NCBI GenBank assembly: GCA_018831265.1
Contig: JAHJCO010000026.1
Coordinates: forward strand, 62,001-126,000
DNA: 64,000 nucleotides
Origin: Actinomycetota bacterium
Lineage (GTDB): Bacteria; Actinomycetota; Geothermincolia; Fen-727; Anoxymicrobiaceae
Direction: 5' to 3'
Position 1 is the stretch's first letter; every line of letters begins with the position of its first letter. The translations under genes were made by a program, and so were the position numbers. Under the pieces are notes generated by a model. The model was not told the origin of the DNA. It made no database searches and saw nothing but the letters and a program-made list of their open reading frames with translations. This document shows, one piece after another, positions 27,721-35,453 of this stretch.

Positions 27721-28371
27721 TTACGCGCCTGCCTCCCCGGCGGGCGCTTCGCTCTGGGCGCCCGAGTCGGCTTCCTTGAGCAACTCTGCGACGCGGGCCA
27801 CGTAGATGCCGGCGGATACCAGGGACCAGAACATGCCGATGACGAACAGCCACAGGCCCCAGGTCTGCCAGGTGGAAATATCGGTGAAGCTGAACCCGTA
27901 GAAACCGACCCAGCTGGCGCTCTGGCTGGGAATGCTCAGTATCAAACAGCCCAGGGCAGCGAACAGGGTGGCGGTCGCCACCTTGCCCGTCCAGTGCACG
28001 GCCACCTTGGAGGCATCGATCTTTCTTATGAACGGGTATCCGGCCGCCATCAGGATGTCCCTGCCCAGGACCACGATCAGGAACAGGAGCGGGAGTATGT
28101 GCAGGCAGTACAGAGTGATCAGGGTCCCCCCGATGAACAGCCTGTCGGCGAGCGGGTCGGCCATGATGCCGAACTTGGAGACGGTCCTGGTGCGCCTGGC
28201 TATCTGCCCGTCGAACCAGTCGGTCGCCGCGCCGAACCCGAAAACGACGGTGGCCGCTATCCGATAACCGGTGCTGTCCTTCGACAGGATCATGAAGACC
28301 ACGAATAGTGGCAGCAACGCCACCCTCAGCATGGTCACGATGTTGGCCAGGTTCCTCTTAAACCACTCCAA
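27721..28371 (-). CDS. CDP-alcohol phosphatidyltransferase (PgsA-like)
   Basis: A 216-residue integral membrane enzyme with the complete class I motif (DWFDGQIARR...GIMADPLADR, residues about 48-76), which binds CDP-alcohol and two metal ions. About five membrane helices follow the pattern of phosphatidylglycerophosphate synthase. The specific acceptor (glycerol phosphate or inositol phosphate) cannot be fixed. The C-terminal 20 residues are polar and Ala/Glu-rich. Confidence 0.85.
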   Translation of the reverse strand: MEWFKRNLANIVTMLRVALLPLFVVFMILSKDSTGYRIAATVVFGFGAATDWFDGQIARRTRTVSKFGIMADPLADRLFIGGTLITLYCLHILPLLFLIVVLGRDILMAAGYPFIRKIDASKVAVHWTGKVATATLFAALGCLILSIPSQSASWVGFYGFSFTDISTWQTWGLWLFVIGMFWSLVSAGIYVARVAELLKEADSGAQSEAPAGEAGA

Positions 28372-28414
28372 GACGCCCCCCTGAGAATCGATCGAGCCTG
28401 ATTCGGTGCGGATT

Positions 28415-28442
28415 ATTATACACTGACTATGATAGGGGTCAG
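28415..28442 (-). promoter_or_regulatory. Candidate promoter of the pgsA-like gene
   Basis: Read leftward, TATAAT (28420-28415) is preceded at 16 bases by CTGACC, which belongs to the end of hairpin repeat R4. The repeat may have contributed the -35 element. Confidence 0.35.
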
Positions 28443-28486
28443 GCAGCAGTCAAGTCACCCGACTCTGATTGGTGCCAGGCACCACT
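28435..28486. repeat. Hairpin repeat R4 (degenerate)
   Basis: Contains GGGGTCAGGCAGCAGTCAAG and, further on, the perfect palindrome GGTGCCAGGCACC. These are the two end types of the window's hairpin family, here side by side, so this is probably a remnant of two insertions. Confidence 0.55.
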
Positions 28487-28526
28487 GTGAGTCGGCCGCT
28501 GTCGGTGCGTACGGGGAGGAGAGCCC

Positions 28527-29930
28527 ATGAGCACGTTCAGCCAGTCACCAGGACCTGCCATCGATGTCTTCGAGCCATCCTCGGACTACGAGTTCGGTCT
28601 CGCAGCCGGTCGGGAGCGTCCCGGCCTCTACAGGCAGGTGGTCAGGCGCGGAATGGCACTGTGGAGGTGGCACCTGAGTCGAGCGCACGGACCGCAACCC
28701 TCCGCGCTCGCGCACAGGAGGATCGCATCCGACATCTATCCCTCCTCCCTCGAGCGCCTCGAGGGAATCGCCAGGGCTACGGGCCTGGACCAAGACGAGC
28801 TCGTTGCAACCTCGGGGGTCATCGGGGGCATGCTCGTGCCCCGCTGCACCAACTTCGCCGCCGCGCCTCCCGCCACCGGTGACGACGGCGCCTACGTCAG
28901 CTGGAATGTCGATCTGTCGCTGCTATTCCGCCTCCTTCTTGGACGGATGCCTCTCTTCGTGGTCCGTCTCCCCGACCGCAAGCCGTACGTCGCCTTCGGT
29001 ATTCCCGCGCTGGTGGGCATAGGGGTCCTGAACTCCGAAGGTCTCTCTATGGCCGCCAACGCGGTAGGGATGACGGACGGAGGCGACGGCATGCACGCCG
29101 CCGAGCTCAACAACATGGCCATGGAGACGTGCTCGACCGTGGACGAGGCGATCAGGGTATATTCGGATAACCCGCGAGAGACGTTCGTCGGCAGCACCGT
29201 AACAATCCTGCTGAACTCGAATACCACCTGGGGAGACGCTCCTGGGTCTATCGCCACGCTGGAGTACTCCCACAACCACGTCGGCGTCGGGAAGACGGAC
29301 AGGGGGATCCTCGCCGAGGCCAACCACCACCAGTACCTGGACCGCTCGCTGTCGGGCGGCGTGGACCCCGGAGAGCAGGCGGCCATCGCCGGGTCCTTCG
29401 CGCGACTGGGCAGGATGTGGTCTCTGCTCGAGCAGTACCACGGACAGATCACGCCCAGAATCGGACGGCTCATCGTCAGCGATCACGGCACAGACTACTC
29501 ACTCCTCGAGCCCTACGGCATCTCACGGCCCTGGTACCAGACACCCATCGACGACGCCACCATATGCGCCCATCACTGGAACGCCTTGGACTACGTCAAG
29601 AAGGGGCGCTTCATGGACGCGCTGGTGGTGCTGGCCACGAGCTGCACCGTCTACCAGATGATGATCTCCCCACGCGCGCTGTCGGTCTACTACTGCCTGG
29701 GGTGGCCATGCCGCCACCCGCACGTGCCCCTCGACTTCTCGGCGCTGCTCGACGCCGAGCCCTCTATGCCCGAGCTGGTCGAAGCGGCGCCCGCGCCCCG
29801 CGCCAGGCTGCGCACCTCCCGACCCTACGTGACCTCGTTCGCCTGGCCGCTCTCGACCCGCGACGCGGGCCTCCGGAGCCGCTTCCGCAGGGTAGCCGAG
29901 CGCCTCGACGGTATGCTGGATATCCACTAG
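28527..29930 (+). CDS. C45-type Ntn hydrolase (acyl-CoA:6-APA acyltransferase-like)
   Basis: A 467-residue protein of the peptidase C45 group. These are precursors that cleave themselves to expose an N-terminal cysteine nucleophile. The likely nucleophile is Cys107 in VPRCTNFAA. Downstream are family-like segments: YVSWNVDLS, GLSMAANAVGMTDGG, and LNSNTTWGDAPGSIATLEYS ending in NHVGVG, then LAEANHHQYL. It likely hydrolyses an amide or acyl bond; the substrate is unknown. No signal peptide is seen. The gene stands alone between two hairpin repeats. Confidence 0.7.
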   Translation: MSTFSQSPGPAIDVFEPSSDYEFGLAAGRERPGLYRQVVRRGMALWRWHLSRAHGPQPSALAHRRIASDIYPSSLERLEGIARATGLDQDELVATSGVIGGMLVPRCTNFAAAPPATGDDGAYVSWNVDLSLLFRLLLGRMPLFVVRLPDRKPYVAFGIPALVGIGVLNSEGLSMAANAVGMTDGGDGMHAAELNNMAMETCSTVDEAIRVYSDNPRETFVGSTVTILLNSNTTWGDAPGSIATLEYSHNHVGVGKTDRGILAEANHHQYLDRSLSGGVDPGEQAAIAGSFARLGRMWSLLEQYHGQITPRIGRLIVSDHGTDYSLLEPYGISRPWYQTPIDDATICAHHWNALDYVKKGRFMDALVVLATSCTVYQMMISPRALSVYYCLGWPCRHPHVPLDFSALLDAEPSMPELVEAAPAPRARLRTSRPYVTSFAWPLSTRDAGLRSRFRRVAERLDGMLDIH

Positions 29931-29970
29931 GAGCCGATAAAGAAAAGGCCGACAAACCCTTGGACGATCT

Positions 29971-30050
29971 GGGGGTCAGACACTTGCAGTGCTGTTGGAT
30001 CACGCCAATCTCGATGAGGACATAACGCAATGAAAGTGTCTGACGCCCCT
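29971..30050. repeat. Hairpin repeat R5
   Basis: Starts GGGGGTCAGACACTTGCAGT and ends AAAGTGTCTGACGCCCC, giving inverted arms of about 17 bases around an unrelated centre. Same family as R2 and R3. Confidence 0.7.
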
Positions 30051-30057
30051 CTTTATC

Positions 30058-30242
30058 AAAAAGAGTCGGGACGGCCGGATTTGAACGCGCCGACGTCGCT
30101 CACTTCGTTCGCTCCCCGAGGGGGGACTCGCGTCCCCCCTACGGCGCTGGACCTGCTGCGCAGGTCCGCTGTTACCCCCCTGACGATGAGATAATTCGGG
30201 GGGAATCCCCCCGGCTCCCCCCGGTCGCCGGTTCAAATCTAT
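30058..30242. repeat. Hairpin-dense segment with tRNA-Pro 3' end remnants
   Basis: Begins with a 29-base match to the sequence just at E1's left boundary (AAAAAGAGTCGGGACGGCCG...), including 21 bases of the tRNA-Pro 3' end, then diverges. It closes with the same T-arm inverted (GTCGCCGGTTCAAATC). In between lie three near-perfect hairpins at 30120-30139, 30149-30167 and 30197-30214. It looks like the scar of an earlier insertion at the same tRNA-derived target. Confidence 0.55.
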
Positions 30243-30263
30243 TTCTGGAGTTTAGAAAAAAGA

Positions 30264-30306
30264 GTCGGGACGGCCGGATTTGAACCGGCGACCCCTGGTC
30301 CCCCAG
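30264..30306. repeat. E1 left attachment core
   Basis: 43 bases identical to 38653-38695, corresponding to the tRNA-Pro 3' half from the anticodon loop to the discriminator. The flanking base differs on both sides. It lacks the 5' half of the tRNA, so this copy is not a functional tRNA. Confidence 0.92.
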
Positions 30307-30454
30307 TCATCAAAGGGGGGTTTTCGGTACTTTTCGGTACCTTCTTTTAACTACCTTTAACGTGCTCCAAAGGGCCAACAAACGGCAGTCTGACGCGGTT
30401 TGTTACTACCTCTAGTTACCTGTACCTTGTAAGGGCTAGTTTTGGGCTACGGTA

Positions 30455-30483
30455 AATCCAGGTAGAGATTAGGTAGAGATGAG
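30455..30483. repeat. E1 left integrase arm-type site (candidate)
   Basis: Two GGTAGA hexamers 11 bases apart (30461 and 30472). The surrounding 29 bases match 38557-38585 with one difference, in the same orientation. E2 carries the analogous pair at both of its ends. Confidence 0.65.
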
Positions 30484-30513
30484 CTTTTCCCCTGGCCCGT
30501 CCACCCCGGCCAC

Positions 30514-30575
30514 ATTTTCAAAGTTTCAAAGTTTACAAAGTTTCAGGGGTCTAGGGGTCTACTACTTCCCCGTCA
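30514..30575 (-). repeat. E1 left iteron-like cluster
   Basis: On the minus strand, 8-9 base units run in tandem: GTAGACCCC, TAGACCCCT, GAAACTTT, GTAAACTTT, GAAACTTTG. The cluster overlaps the 3' end of the TerS-like gene. Units of the same type occur at 38415-38494 on the plus strand, so the clusters point outward at both ends. Confidence 0.5.
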
Positions 30576-31015
30576 GTGAGTAACGCCGGTTCCTCCTCCG
30601 TCTCAGGAAGTACCTGTTGTGAGGCGAGCTGCTTGAACAGATCGTTATACTCCTCGAGTCTCGACCGCACCTGTTCGGGAGGTATGGCCCCGACCATCCC
30701 CGCGATCTCCACCTTCTTGACGTCGCGCCAGTAGTCCGGGGCGCGGTTGCATAACCAGAAGATGCAGGCCGTCACGTTCCCGGCCTTGGCCCTCTCGAGC
30801 AGCGCGCTCTCAACCTCTCCCAGTCTTTCCTCCCAGTACTCCATCCCTGCGGTCTCTACCGCCTCTTTGAACGCGGGGTCAATGTCGAGGTGCTTGTTGA
30901 CGGTAGAACGTGCGTACCCTATGGACTGGGCGGCCAACCCCTTACGGGCTCCACGTCGGATGGAGGCGACATATCGCGCCTTAGCCTCCGCGTCAAATGC
31001 CCTGGTCCTTACCAT
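30551..31015 (-). CDS. Terminase small subunit-like protein (E1)
   Basis: A 154-residue protein with an N-terminal HTH (about residues 9-48, GLAAQSIGYARSTVNKHL) and the segment ESALLERAKAGNVTACIFWL followed by NRAPDYWRD, typical of phBC6A51-type HTH proteins that serve as phage TerS. TerS recognises the packaging site and regulates TerL. It ends the leftward operon. The E2 homologue (50195-50623) shares ALL..AK.G.V.A.IF.L..RAP..W. The C-terminal tail is acidic. Confidence 0.7.
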   Translation of the reverse strand: MVRTRAFDAEAKARYVASIRRGARKGLAAQSIGYARSTVNKHLDIDPAFKEAVETAGMEYWEERLGEVESALLERAKAGNVTACIFWLCNRAPDYWRDVKKVEIAGMVGAIPPEQVRSRLEEYNDLFKQLASQQVLPETEEEPALLTDGEVVDP

Positions 31016-31147
31016 CTATCCCTCCGATTCCTAAGGGGGCTTATGGGCGCCACCCGCAAGTGACGCCCCGCCCGTCTGATAGCGGTCTTGAGGGGGCCGG
31101 ACAGGCCCGGGGTGGCCCGCTACCAGTAGACTCCACCCCACGAGTAT

Positions 31148-31197
31148 GAGCACGGGCAGGGAACGGGCGTGACAAACCCGGGACGGCACCCGTGCTC
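31148..31197. other. Conserved hairpin element of E1 (shared loop with E2)
   Basis: Stem GAGCACGGG (31148-31156) pairs with CCCGTGCTC (31189-31197) around a 32-base loop containing GTGACAAACCCGGGACGGCA. The same loop sits on a different stem in E2 (50984-51034). It lies 13 bases beyond the stop of the 50-residue gene, inside the operon. Could be a packaging site, an RNA element or a protein-binding site. Confidence 0.55.
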
Positions 31198-31210
31198 GCA
31201 AAGGGCCGCC

Positions 31211-31363
31211 CTATACCGGACCCTGCGGGGGTCCGGTCCTCTTCAACTTCTCGAACTCATCCAGGAACGTCTTGAATTGCGTTGTCGGCTTCCGGCGTAC
31301 TGGCCGTTTGGTCCTGGGGTTGTATACCCCAGCGCCCTTGTACTTCGTCTTCTTCTTGCTCAC
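31211..31363 (-). CDS. Conserved 50-residue basic protein (E1)
   Basis: A small lysine/arginine-rich protein that starts MSKKKTKYKGAGVYNP and ends RTGPPQGPV. It has a GTG start that overlaps the stop of the upstream gene by four bases. The E2 copy at 51047-51202 keeps the N-terminal 26 residues almost unchanged, differing mostly by conservative changes, which argues that it is a real gene. The strongly basic N-terminus could bind DNA or RNA. No family recognised. Confidence 0.75.
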   Translation of the reverse strand: MSKKKTKYKGAGVYNPRTKRPVRRKPTTQFKTFLDEFEKLKRTGPPQGPV

Positions 31364-31542
31364 AGGAACCGCCTACTGTAATCATCATCCCCTGGTCGAG
31401 CGTCAGGGTTGGGCGGCTCGGGCTTGCGGATCGGTTTGCCGGTGAGGGGTGATGCCCTTAGCCAACTGGCGACCGCCGCCGCCGACCGTTCCGCCAGGCT
31501 CTTGGGCGGGGTGGTTCGCTTCTCATCCAAGTTGAACAACAT
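31360..31542 (-). CDS. Conserved 60-residue protein (E1)
   Basis: Starts MLFNLDEK and ends PPNPDARPGDDDYSRRFL. The E2 homologue (51199-51378) has identical first eight and last eighteen residues with a diverged middle. It is encoded directly after the coiled-coil gene (stop TAG immediately followed by ATG) and overlaps the next gene by GTGA. Function unknown. The conserved ends suggest two protein-binding tails. Confidence 0.75.
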   Translation of the reverse strand: MLFNLDEKRTTPPKSLAERSAAAVASWLRASPLTGKPIRKPEPPNPDARPGDDDYSRRFL

Positions 31543-32232
31543 CTACATCGCCCCCTGTGGGATGATCGGGATCTCGTCGGCGTCACACCAATCGGGCTTC
31601 TCAAGGTTCATGGGGTTGCCGTCTTTGTCGTAACGGACGGTGCCGTGTTTCTGTGCGATGTCGTAGGCGTTTACTGGTCTGGGCGGTGACGGGGGTTTGG
31701 TCTCATTGATGAGGTTTTGACGTTCGTTGATCAGGGCCTGGCGGAGGTGTTCAACACTCCCGTACCCCTGAAGGTCAATGGGAGTAACGAGCTTCTTGAT
31801 CTCGCGGAACAGGTTGTCGAGGTCCTTTGGAATCCGGTTGACTTCGTCCTGGCTGAAGTCGCGGTCGCCGCCCTGGTAGTAACAACGCAGGGTCTGGGTC
31901 ATTCGCGCCAACGGGCCATCCCTGCTTCCGTCGAGTAGGTACTCCATGTTTTCCGAGAGCGGTTGTATCTGGCTGTCTAGCGTCCTGGTGTGCTCTTCGA
32001 TACGGTCCAACTTCGCACGGTTGGCCTCCGCGACTTCGGCCTCCTCGGCTTTCTTGATGAGGCGGGTCAGTGATTCAGCCTGTGCCCTCAGTCCCGCCAC
32101 CGTCTGAGCCAGGGCGTCAATCTTCTTCTCGTCCGCTCCTGCACCCTGCGCCTGGTCGAGTTTTGCTTCAGCCTTTAGGGCTCCCTCCCAGGCGGTCTGC
32201 CGTTTCTTCTCTAGTCTCTGTCTTTCTGTCAT
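31543..32232 (-). CDS. Conserved coiled-coil protein downstream of TerL (E1)
   Basis: A 229-residue, mostly helical protein with heptad-rich, charged residues 1-95, a middle with LDGSRDGPLARMTQ, and a C-terminal third with GYGSVEHLRQALINERQNLI followed by NETKPP. The E2 protein at 51378-52061 keeps this last segment nearly unchanged. It sits where tailed phages encode the portal, but it is too short and shows no portal features. Scaffold, capsid-size modifier or terminase adaptor are possibilities; this is inference only. Confidence 0.7.
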   Translation of the reverse strand: MTERQRLEKKRQTAWEGALKAEAKLDQAQGAGADEKKIDALAQTVAGLRAQAESLTRLIKKAEEAEVAEANRAKLDRIEEHTRTLDSQIQPLSENMEYLLDGSRDGPLARMTQTLRCYYQGGDRDFSQDEVNRIPKDLDNLFREIKKLVTPIDLQGYGSVEHLRQALINERQNLINETKPPSPPRPVNAYDIAQKHGTVRYDKDGNPMNLEKPDWCDADEIPIIPQGAM

Positions 32233-32241
32233 AGCCTCCTC

Positions 32242-33573
32242 CTAGTATCTGCTTCCGTCTGTCTCGAATGGCTCAATGTATCCGAAGGGCGAATCACTCA
32301 TTGATGATTCCTCGTGTATGCCAGTTGTCTCCGCTAGTGTGTTGAACGCGAGCGCCGCCGCGTCTACCTGGTCGTCGTGCTGCCCGACCGGGAATAGCAG
32401 GCACTCGTCAATGAACTCGTCATTCCAGGGGCCACGGACAAGGACCACGTTACCGGCCTCGCAGGCCGAAGACAGGGGACCCGCCCGCACAACCTTGTCT
32501 CCGATGGGCCTTTGGGGATGGACGTTATACCCGCGCAGGGTATCCCGTTGTAGATTGTCCAGGCTCAGCTTGCCAGCGGAACCCGGCTCGACCTCGAGCG
32601 CGATCTGTACCTCTACACCGTCCATCGTGGTGGTGTGCTTCATCCGGTCCTGGACTTCTTTCGGCGTACCTTTGAACCGGCACAGGTCGGTCAGATAGTA
32701 GACGCCCTCCGATTCGGTCATCTTCGCGCCTACGCTGAAGTCGCTCGAGGTGCGCGTGGACGCGGCCAGGTCCCACGCTCTGACGTAGTAACCTGGGGGA
32801 ACCTCGTTAGCGTCCGCGAACTGGAACCACGGGCGCTTAAACATATTCCCGGCGGGTTCGATCTCAAAGTCCCCGTGAAGGGCTCGCTCACGGGCCACGG
32901 GGTCCAACTTCTTTAGGCTCGCGACATAGGCCGCCTGGTCGAGGTTCGGGTTGTCCGCCTGGGTCGCGAGGATACACCGGCGGTCCCGGGCTTCCCCTTT
33001 CACGAAGTAGTCACGGACCCACGCGGCGTACTTGCCTCCCGGGTTCCCGCTGGCGCGCACTCTCAGCGGAATCGAGCAGTCCACCGTCCGTCTGTTACGC
33101 TCGAAGAAGAACCTGTAGTGCTCCCGGGGGAAGTCCTGTATCTCGTCAAGTGCATGATAGTGATACTGCGTTGACTTCCAGTGGTCCAGGTCGGCGTCAC
33201 ACGAGCAGTAACCTAGTTGAACCTGTGCGCCGGACGGGAAGATGAAACAACGTTCCTGTTGGTGATAGACCGCACCCGCGGGAACGTACAACCGTCGGCA
33301 CACGTCCAGTAGGCCGCCGCTCAATACGAGATCGGTAAACTGTCTCCTGAGGAGCAACGCCCGGTACTCACCTATCATCGTGAACATTCCCGCCGCCATG
33401 ACGAGGGCCGTCGTGCCTCCCCTGCCGGTGCCTCCAAGTAAAGCGGCCTCGTGCTCCATCGACAGGCAAAACTCAAGTTGCTTGAGGGTTGGCTGAATAT
33501 TCGAGAATACGGGGTTGTTGAAGATGAACGTCTCAGCGAGTCGCTCTATGTGACTTTCAGTTACCATGGCCAT
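32242..33573 (-). CDS. Terminase large subunit with deviant Walker A (E1)
   Basis: A 443-residue packaging motor. The ATPase domain has a Walker A position reading GGTGRGGTT (about residues 47-55) where E2 has GGAAGGGKS, so the catalytic lysine is replaced by threonine (ACG in place of AAG would be one base). Walker B is HYHALDEIQDF. The RNase H-like nuclease has acidic residues in YVRAWDLAAS, LEVEPGSAGK and QHDDQVDAAA. I chose ATG 33573, placed behind AAGG, overlapping the upstream gene by 13 bases. Either a weakened motor or one using a nearby arginine. Confidence 0.85.
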   Translation of the reverse strand: MAMVTESHIERLAETFIFNNPVFSNIQPTLKQLEFCLSMEHEAALLGGTGRGGTTALVMAAGMFTMIGEYRALLLRRQFTDLVLSGGLLDVCRRLYVPAGAVYHQQERCFIFPSGAQVQLGYCSCDADLDHWKSTQYHYHALDEIQDFPREHYRFFFERNRRTVDCSIPLRVRASGNPGGKYAAWVRDYFVKGEARDRRCILATQADNPNLDQAAYVASLKKLDPVARERALHGDFEIEPAGNMFKRPWFQFADANEVPPGYYVRAWDLAASTRTSSDFSVGAKMTESEGVYYLTDLCRFKGTPKEVQDRMKHTTTMDGVEVQIALEVEPGSAGKLSLDNLQRDTLRGYNVHPQRPIGDKVVRAGPLSSACEAGNVVLVRGPWNDEFIDECLLFPVGQHDDQVDAAALAFNTLAETTGIHEESSMSDSPFGYIEPFETDGSRY

Positions 33574-33893
33574 ACCAACCTTGCGATCTTCCGGCGAAAG
33601 GCGAACCATCGGCACTTGACGGGGTGATGGTTTTTCCATTCCGCTATCAGCCACGGCGCGTATATCTCGATTTGCTCAGCGTCGAGCCATTCTTTGACCC
33701 GGTCGTAATAGAGCCATTTCAACCAAACGTTTTCTTCCCTGAGTCGGCCAACCTCTTCGTTCGACTCCCGCAACTGGCGATTGAACCAGGCCCACGCGTC
33801 CGGTTGCTCGTCGGCAAGTCTCACTACTGACAAGTACTCGGCCCGAAGTTCAATCTCTGCTAACTGCTCGCCTACCAGGTCCCGGTCCTCCAT
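33561..33893 (-). CDS. Small protein between RepA-like and TerL genes (E1)
   Basis: A 110-residue, charged and Trp-rich protein (starts MEDRDLVGEQLAEIEL; ends RKIARLVWPW) with a predicted helical coiled-coil middle. It overlaps the RepA-like stop by ATGA and the TerL start by 13 bases. The gene in the same slot of E2 (53391-53780) is unrelated in sequence. No family recognised. Confidence 0.6.
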   Translation of the reverse strand: MEDRDLVGEQLAEIELRAEYLSVVRLADEQPDAWAWFNRQLRESNEEVGRLREENVWLKWLYYDRVKEWLDAEQIEIYAPWLIAEWKNHHPVKCRWFAFRRKIARLVWPW

Positions 33894-35278
33894 CACACCC
33901 CCGGGGGCCACGCCGCAGATTCGGCGGGTGGGGCGAAGTATCGCCCGCGCTCGAGTTTTACTATCTCCCCGGAGTCCGCCATCCGTCTGAGGAGCGTCTT
34001 CACGGTGGACTCCGCCTTCCCGAGCCGGACTGCTACCGCTCGCGGCCCCATCGGCCCCGCGTCTCGCAGAATGTCGATGATCTCCCTCCGCTCCGGGGAA
34101 CTGCCGACCGCTTCCTCGAGGCCGAGCGCCCGCCAACGTCCCCCGTCGAAATCGAGCGCGATGGACACCTCTTCGACGTCTCGGCCGGTGACGTGGAGCG
34201 TCCCCGATGAACTGCCCCGGTCCCTGTGTAAGACCCAAAGGGTATCCGCCGTGCCGCTCGTACCGTGAGACCCCGAGATGGACTCGAAGACGTCCTGGAG
34301 GTTGCTGGACTTGCGCTCGTGGTGCACGACGAGGATTGCTATGTCCTGTTCATGCGCCGCCGCCTGGAGAGGTGATAGGGCGGCAACGTCCTCCTCGTAG
34401 CAGTTACCCCCGGGCCGTGCCCGTTCACGGACTCGGCCGATAGTGTCGATCACGACCATCCTAAGGGCAGGACGTGACCTCACCTCATTCATCAGGTCGT
34501 CGAGGCCAGCGGGAAACTTTCTCCAGGTTGTCGAGAAATAGAGGTTGTCCGGGGCGGTGTTGCCATCAAGCAGAATCGAGAGGCGGTCCCGCAGTCGCCG
34601 CTCGCTATCCTCCAGGCCGAGAAAAAGGACCTCTCCCAACCCGGCTTTTAGGCCCAGGACTTCCCCGTCCAGCGCCACGGCCCGGGCCACGTCCAGGGCC
34701 ATCCAGCTCTTGCCGACCTTCGGGCGGGACGCGAGGTATGTAAGGCCCGTCGTCAGCAGTCCCGGGAGAATCCACCGCATGGGCTCGAACTCCTTTTGCG
34801 AGAGGTCCAGGGCGCTTACGAGTTGCCGGGACCGGACCACGCGGCCCTCCAGGATCGGGAGTATCGCGGCGGCCGCTTCCTCGTAACCTTCCCCGGACTG
34901 CGCGGCGGCCAGGAGACGGCTCGCCTGATCGCCGAGTCTCCGGCGGACGGCGTTCTCATTGACTAGTCCAAGATACGTCTCGACATTTCGAGCGTTCGGT
35001 GTCGTATCCTCGATGGAGATCAGGTAGGCCACATCCCCGATGCGTTCAAGCAGGTCCTTGCGCCGGAGGACGTCGGCCACCGCGAGGGTTGCGGGAGTCT
35101 CGCCCTTATGAACGAGTTCTACAATGGCGCGGTGGATCAAACGGTGTTTCTCCGAGAAGTAGTCCTCGGCGGACAAGCGGTCGGCCACCATCTCCGCCGC
35201 TGTCTTTGAGATTAGAGCAGATCCAAGTACTGACTCCTCAGCCGCGAGATCGTGGGGGGGAACTTGCTTGGTGTTCAT
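33893..35278 (-). CDS. DnaB-N domain plus RepA-like ATPase, replication protein (E1)
   Basis: A 461-residue protein. Residues 1-110 match the N-terminal domain of DnaB helicases (VPPHDLAAEESVLGSALI). A RecA-like ATPase follows with Walker A ASRPKVGKSW (about 187) and Walker B RMVVIDTIG (about 272), as in hexameric RepA helicases, and a winged-helix end (about 385-445). It probably opens or unwinds the element's origin. The start overlaps the upstream HTH gene by 41 bases. The E2 homologue has the same domain order. Confidence 0.8.
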   Translation of the reverse strand: MNTKQVPPHDLAAEESVLGSALISKTAAEMVADRLSAEDYFSEKHRLIHRAIVELVHKGETPATLAVADVLRRKDLLERIGDVAYLISIEDTTPNARNVETYLGLVNENAVRRRLGDQASRLLAAAQSGEGYEEAAAAILPILEGRVVRSRQLVSALDLSQKEFEPMRWILPGLLTTGLTYLASRPKVGKSWMALDVARAVALDGEVLGLKAGLGEVLFLGLEDSERRLRDRLSILLDGNTAPDNLYFSTTWRKFPAGLDDLMNEVRSRPALRMVVIDTIGRVRERARPGGNCYEEDVAALSPLQAAAHEQDIAILVVHHERKSSNLQDVFESISGSHGTSGTADTLWVLHRDRGSSSGTLHVTGRDVEEVSIALDFDGGRWRALGLEEAVGSSPERREIIDILRDAGPMGPRAVAVRLGKAESTVKTLLRRMADSGEIVKLERGRYFAPPAESAAWPPGV

Positions 35279-35453
35279 GTGTTTGTCCGTTTCCTCGAGT
35301 GCTCGTATGGTCAAGTACGGCCTGAAGTTGGAATCTCCACCGCCGCCCGACCTTGTGGGCCGGAATCTTTCCTTCCCTTGCTAGTTTCCAGACGTCCGGT
35401 ACCCCTATTCCAAGGATGGGCGCCAGCTCTTCAGCCTCGATCAGGGGGTCCAT
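35238..35453 (-). CDS. Excisionase-type HTH protein (E1)
   Basis: A 71-residue protein with an HTH_17 (MerR/excisionase-like) domain: EELAPILGIGVPDVWKLARE, followed by GKIPAHKVGRRWRF (residues 8-41). These proteins bend attachment-site DNA to direct excision or act as regulators. It overlaps both neighbours: by one base with the upstream regulator and 41 bases with the RepA-like gene. Confidence 0.75.
   Translation of the reverse strand: MDPLIEAEELAPILGIGVPDVWKLAREGKIPAHKVGRRWRFQLQAVLDHTSTRGNGQTHEHQASSPPRSRG

Noticed and set aside
30264..30306. A second tRNA-Pro gene at the E1 left end
   Set aside because: Only the 3' half is present and the acceptor stem cannot form; it is the attachment duplicate.
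31543..32232. The coiled-coil protein as a portal protein
   Set aside because: Too short (about 228 residues) and almost wholly helical without portal-type segments.
32242..32300. TerL genes as transposases or other RNase H-fold enzymes
   Set aside because: Motor domain plus nuclease domain with HDD motif and adjacent TerS-like gene fit large terminase.
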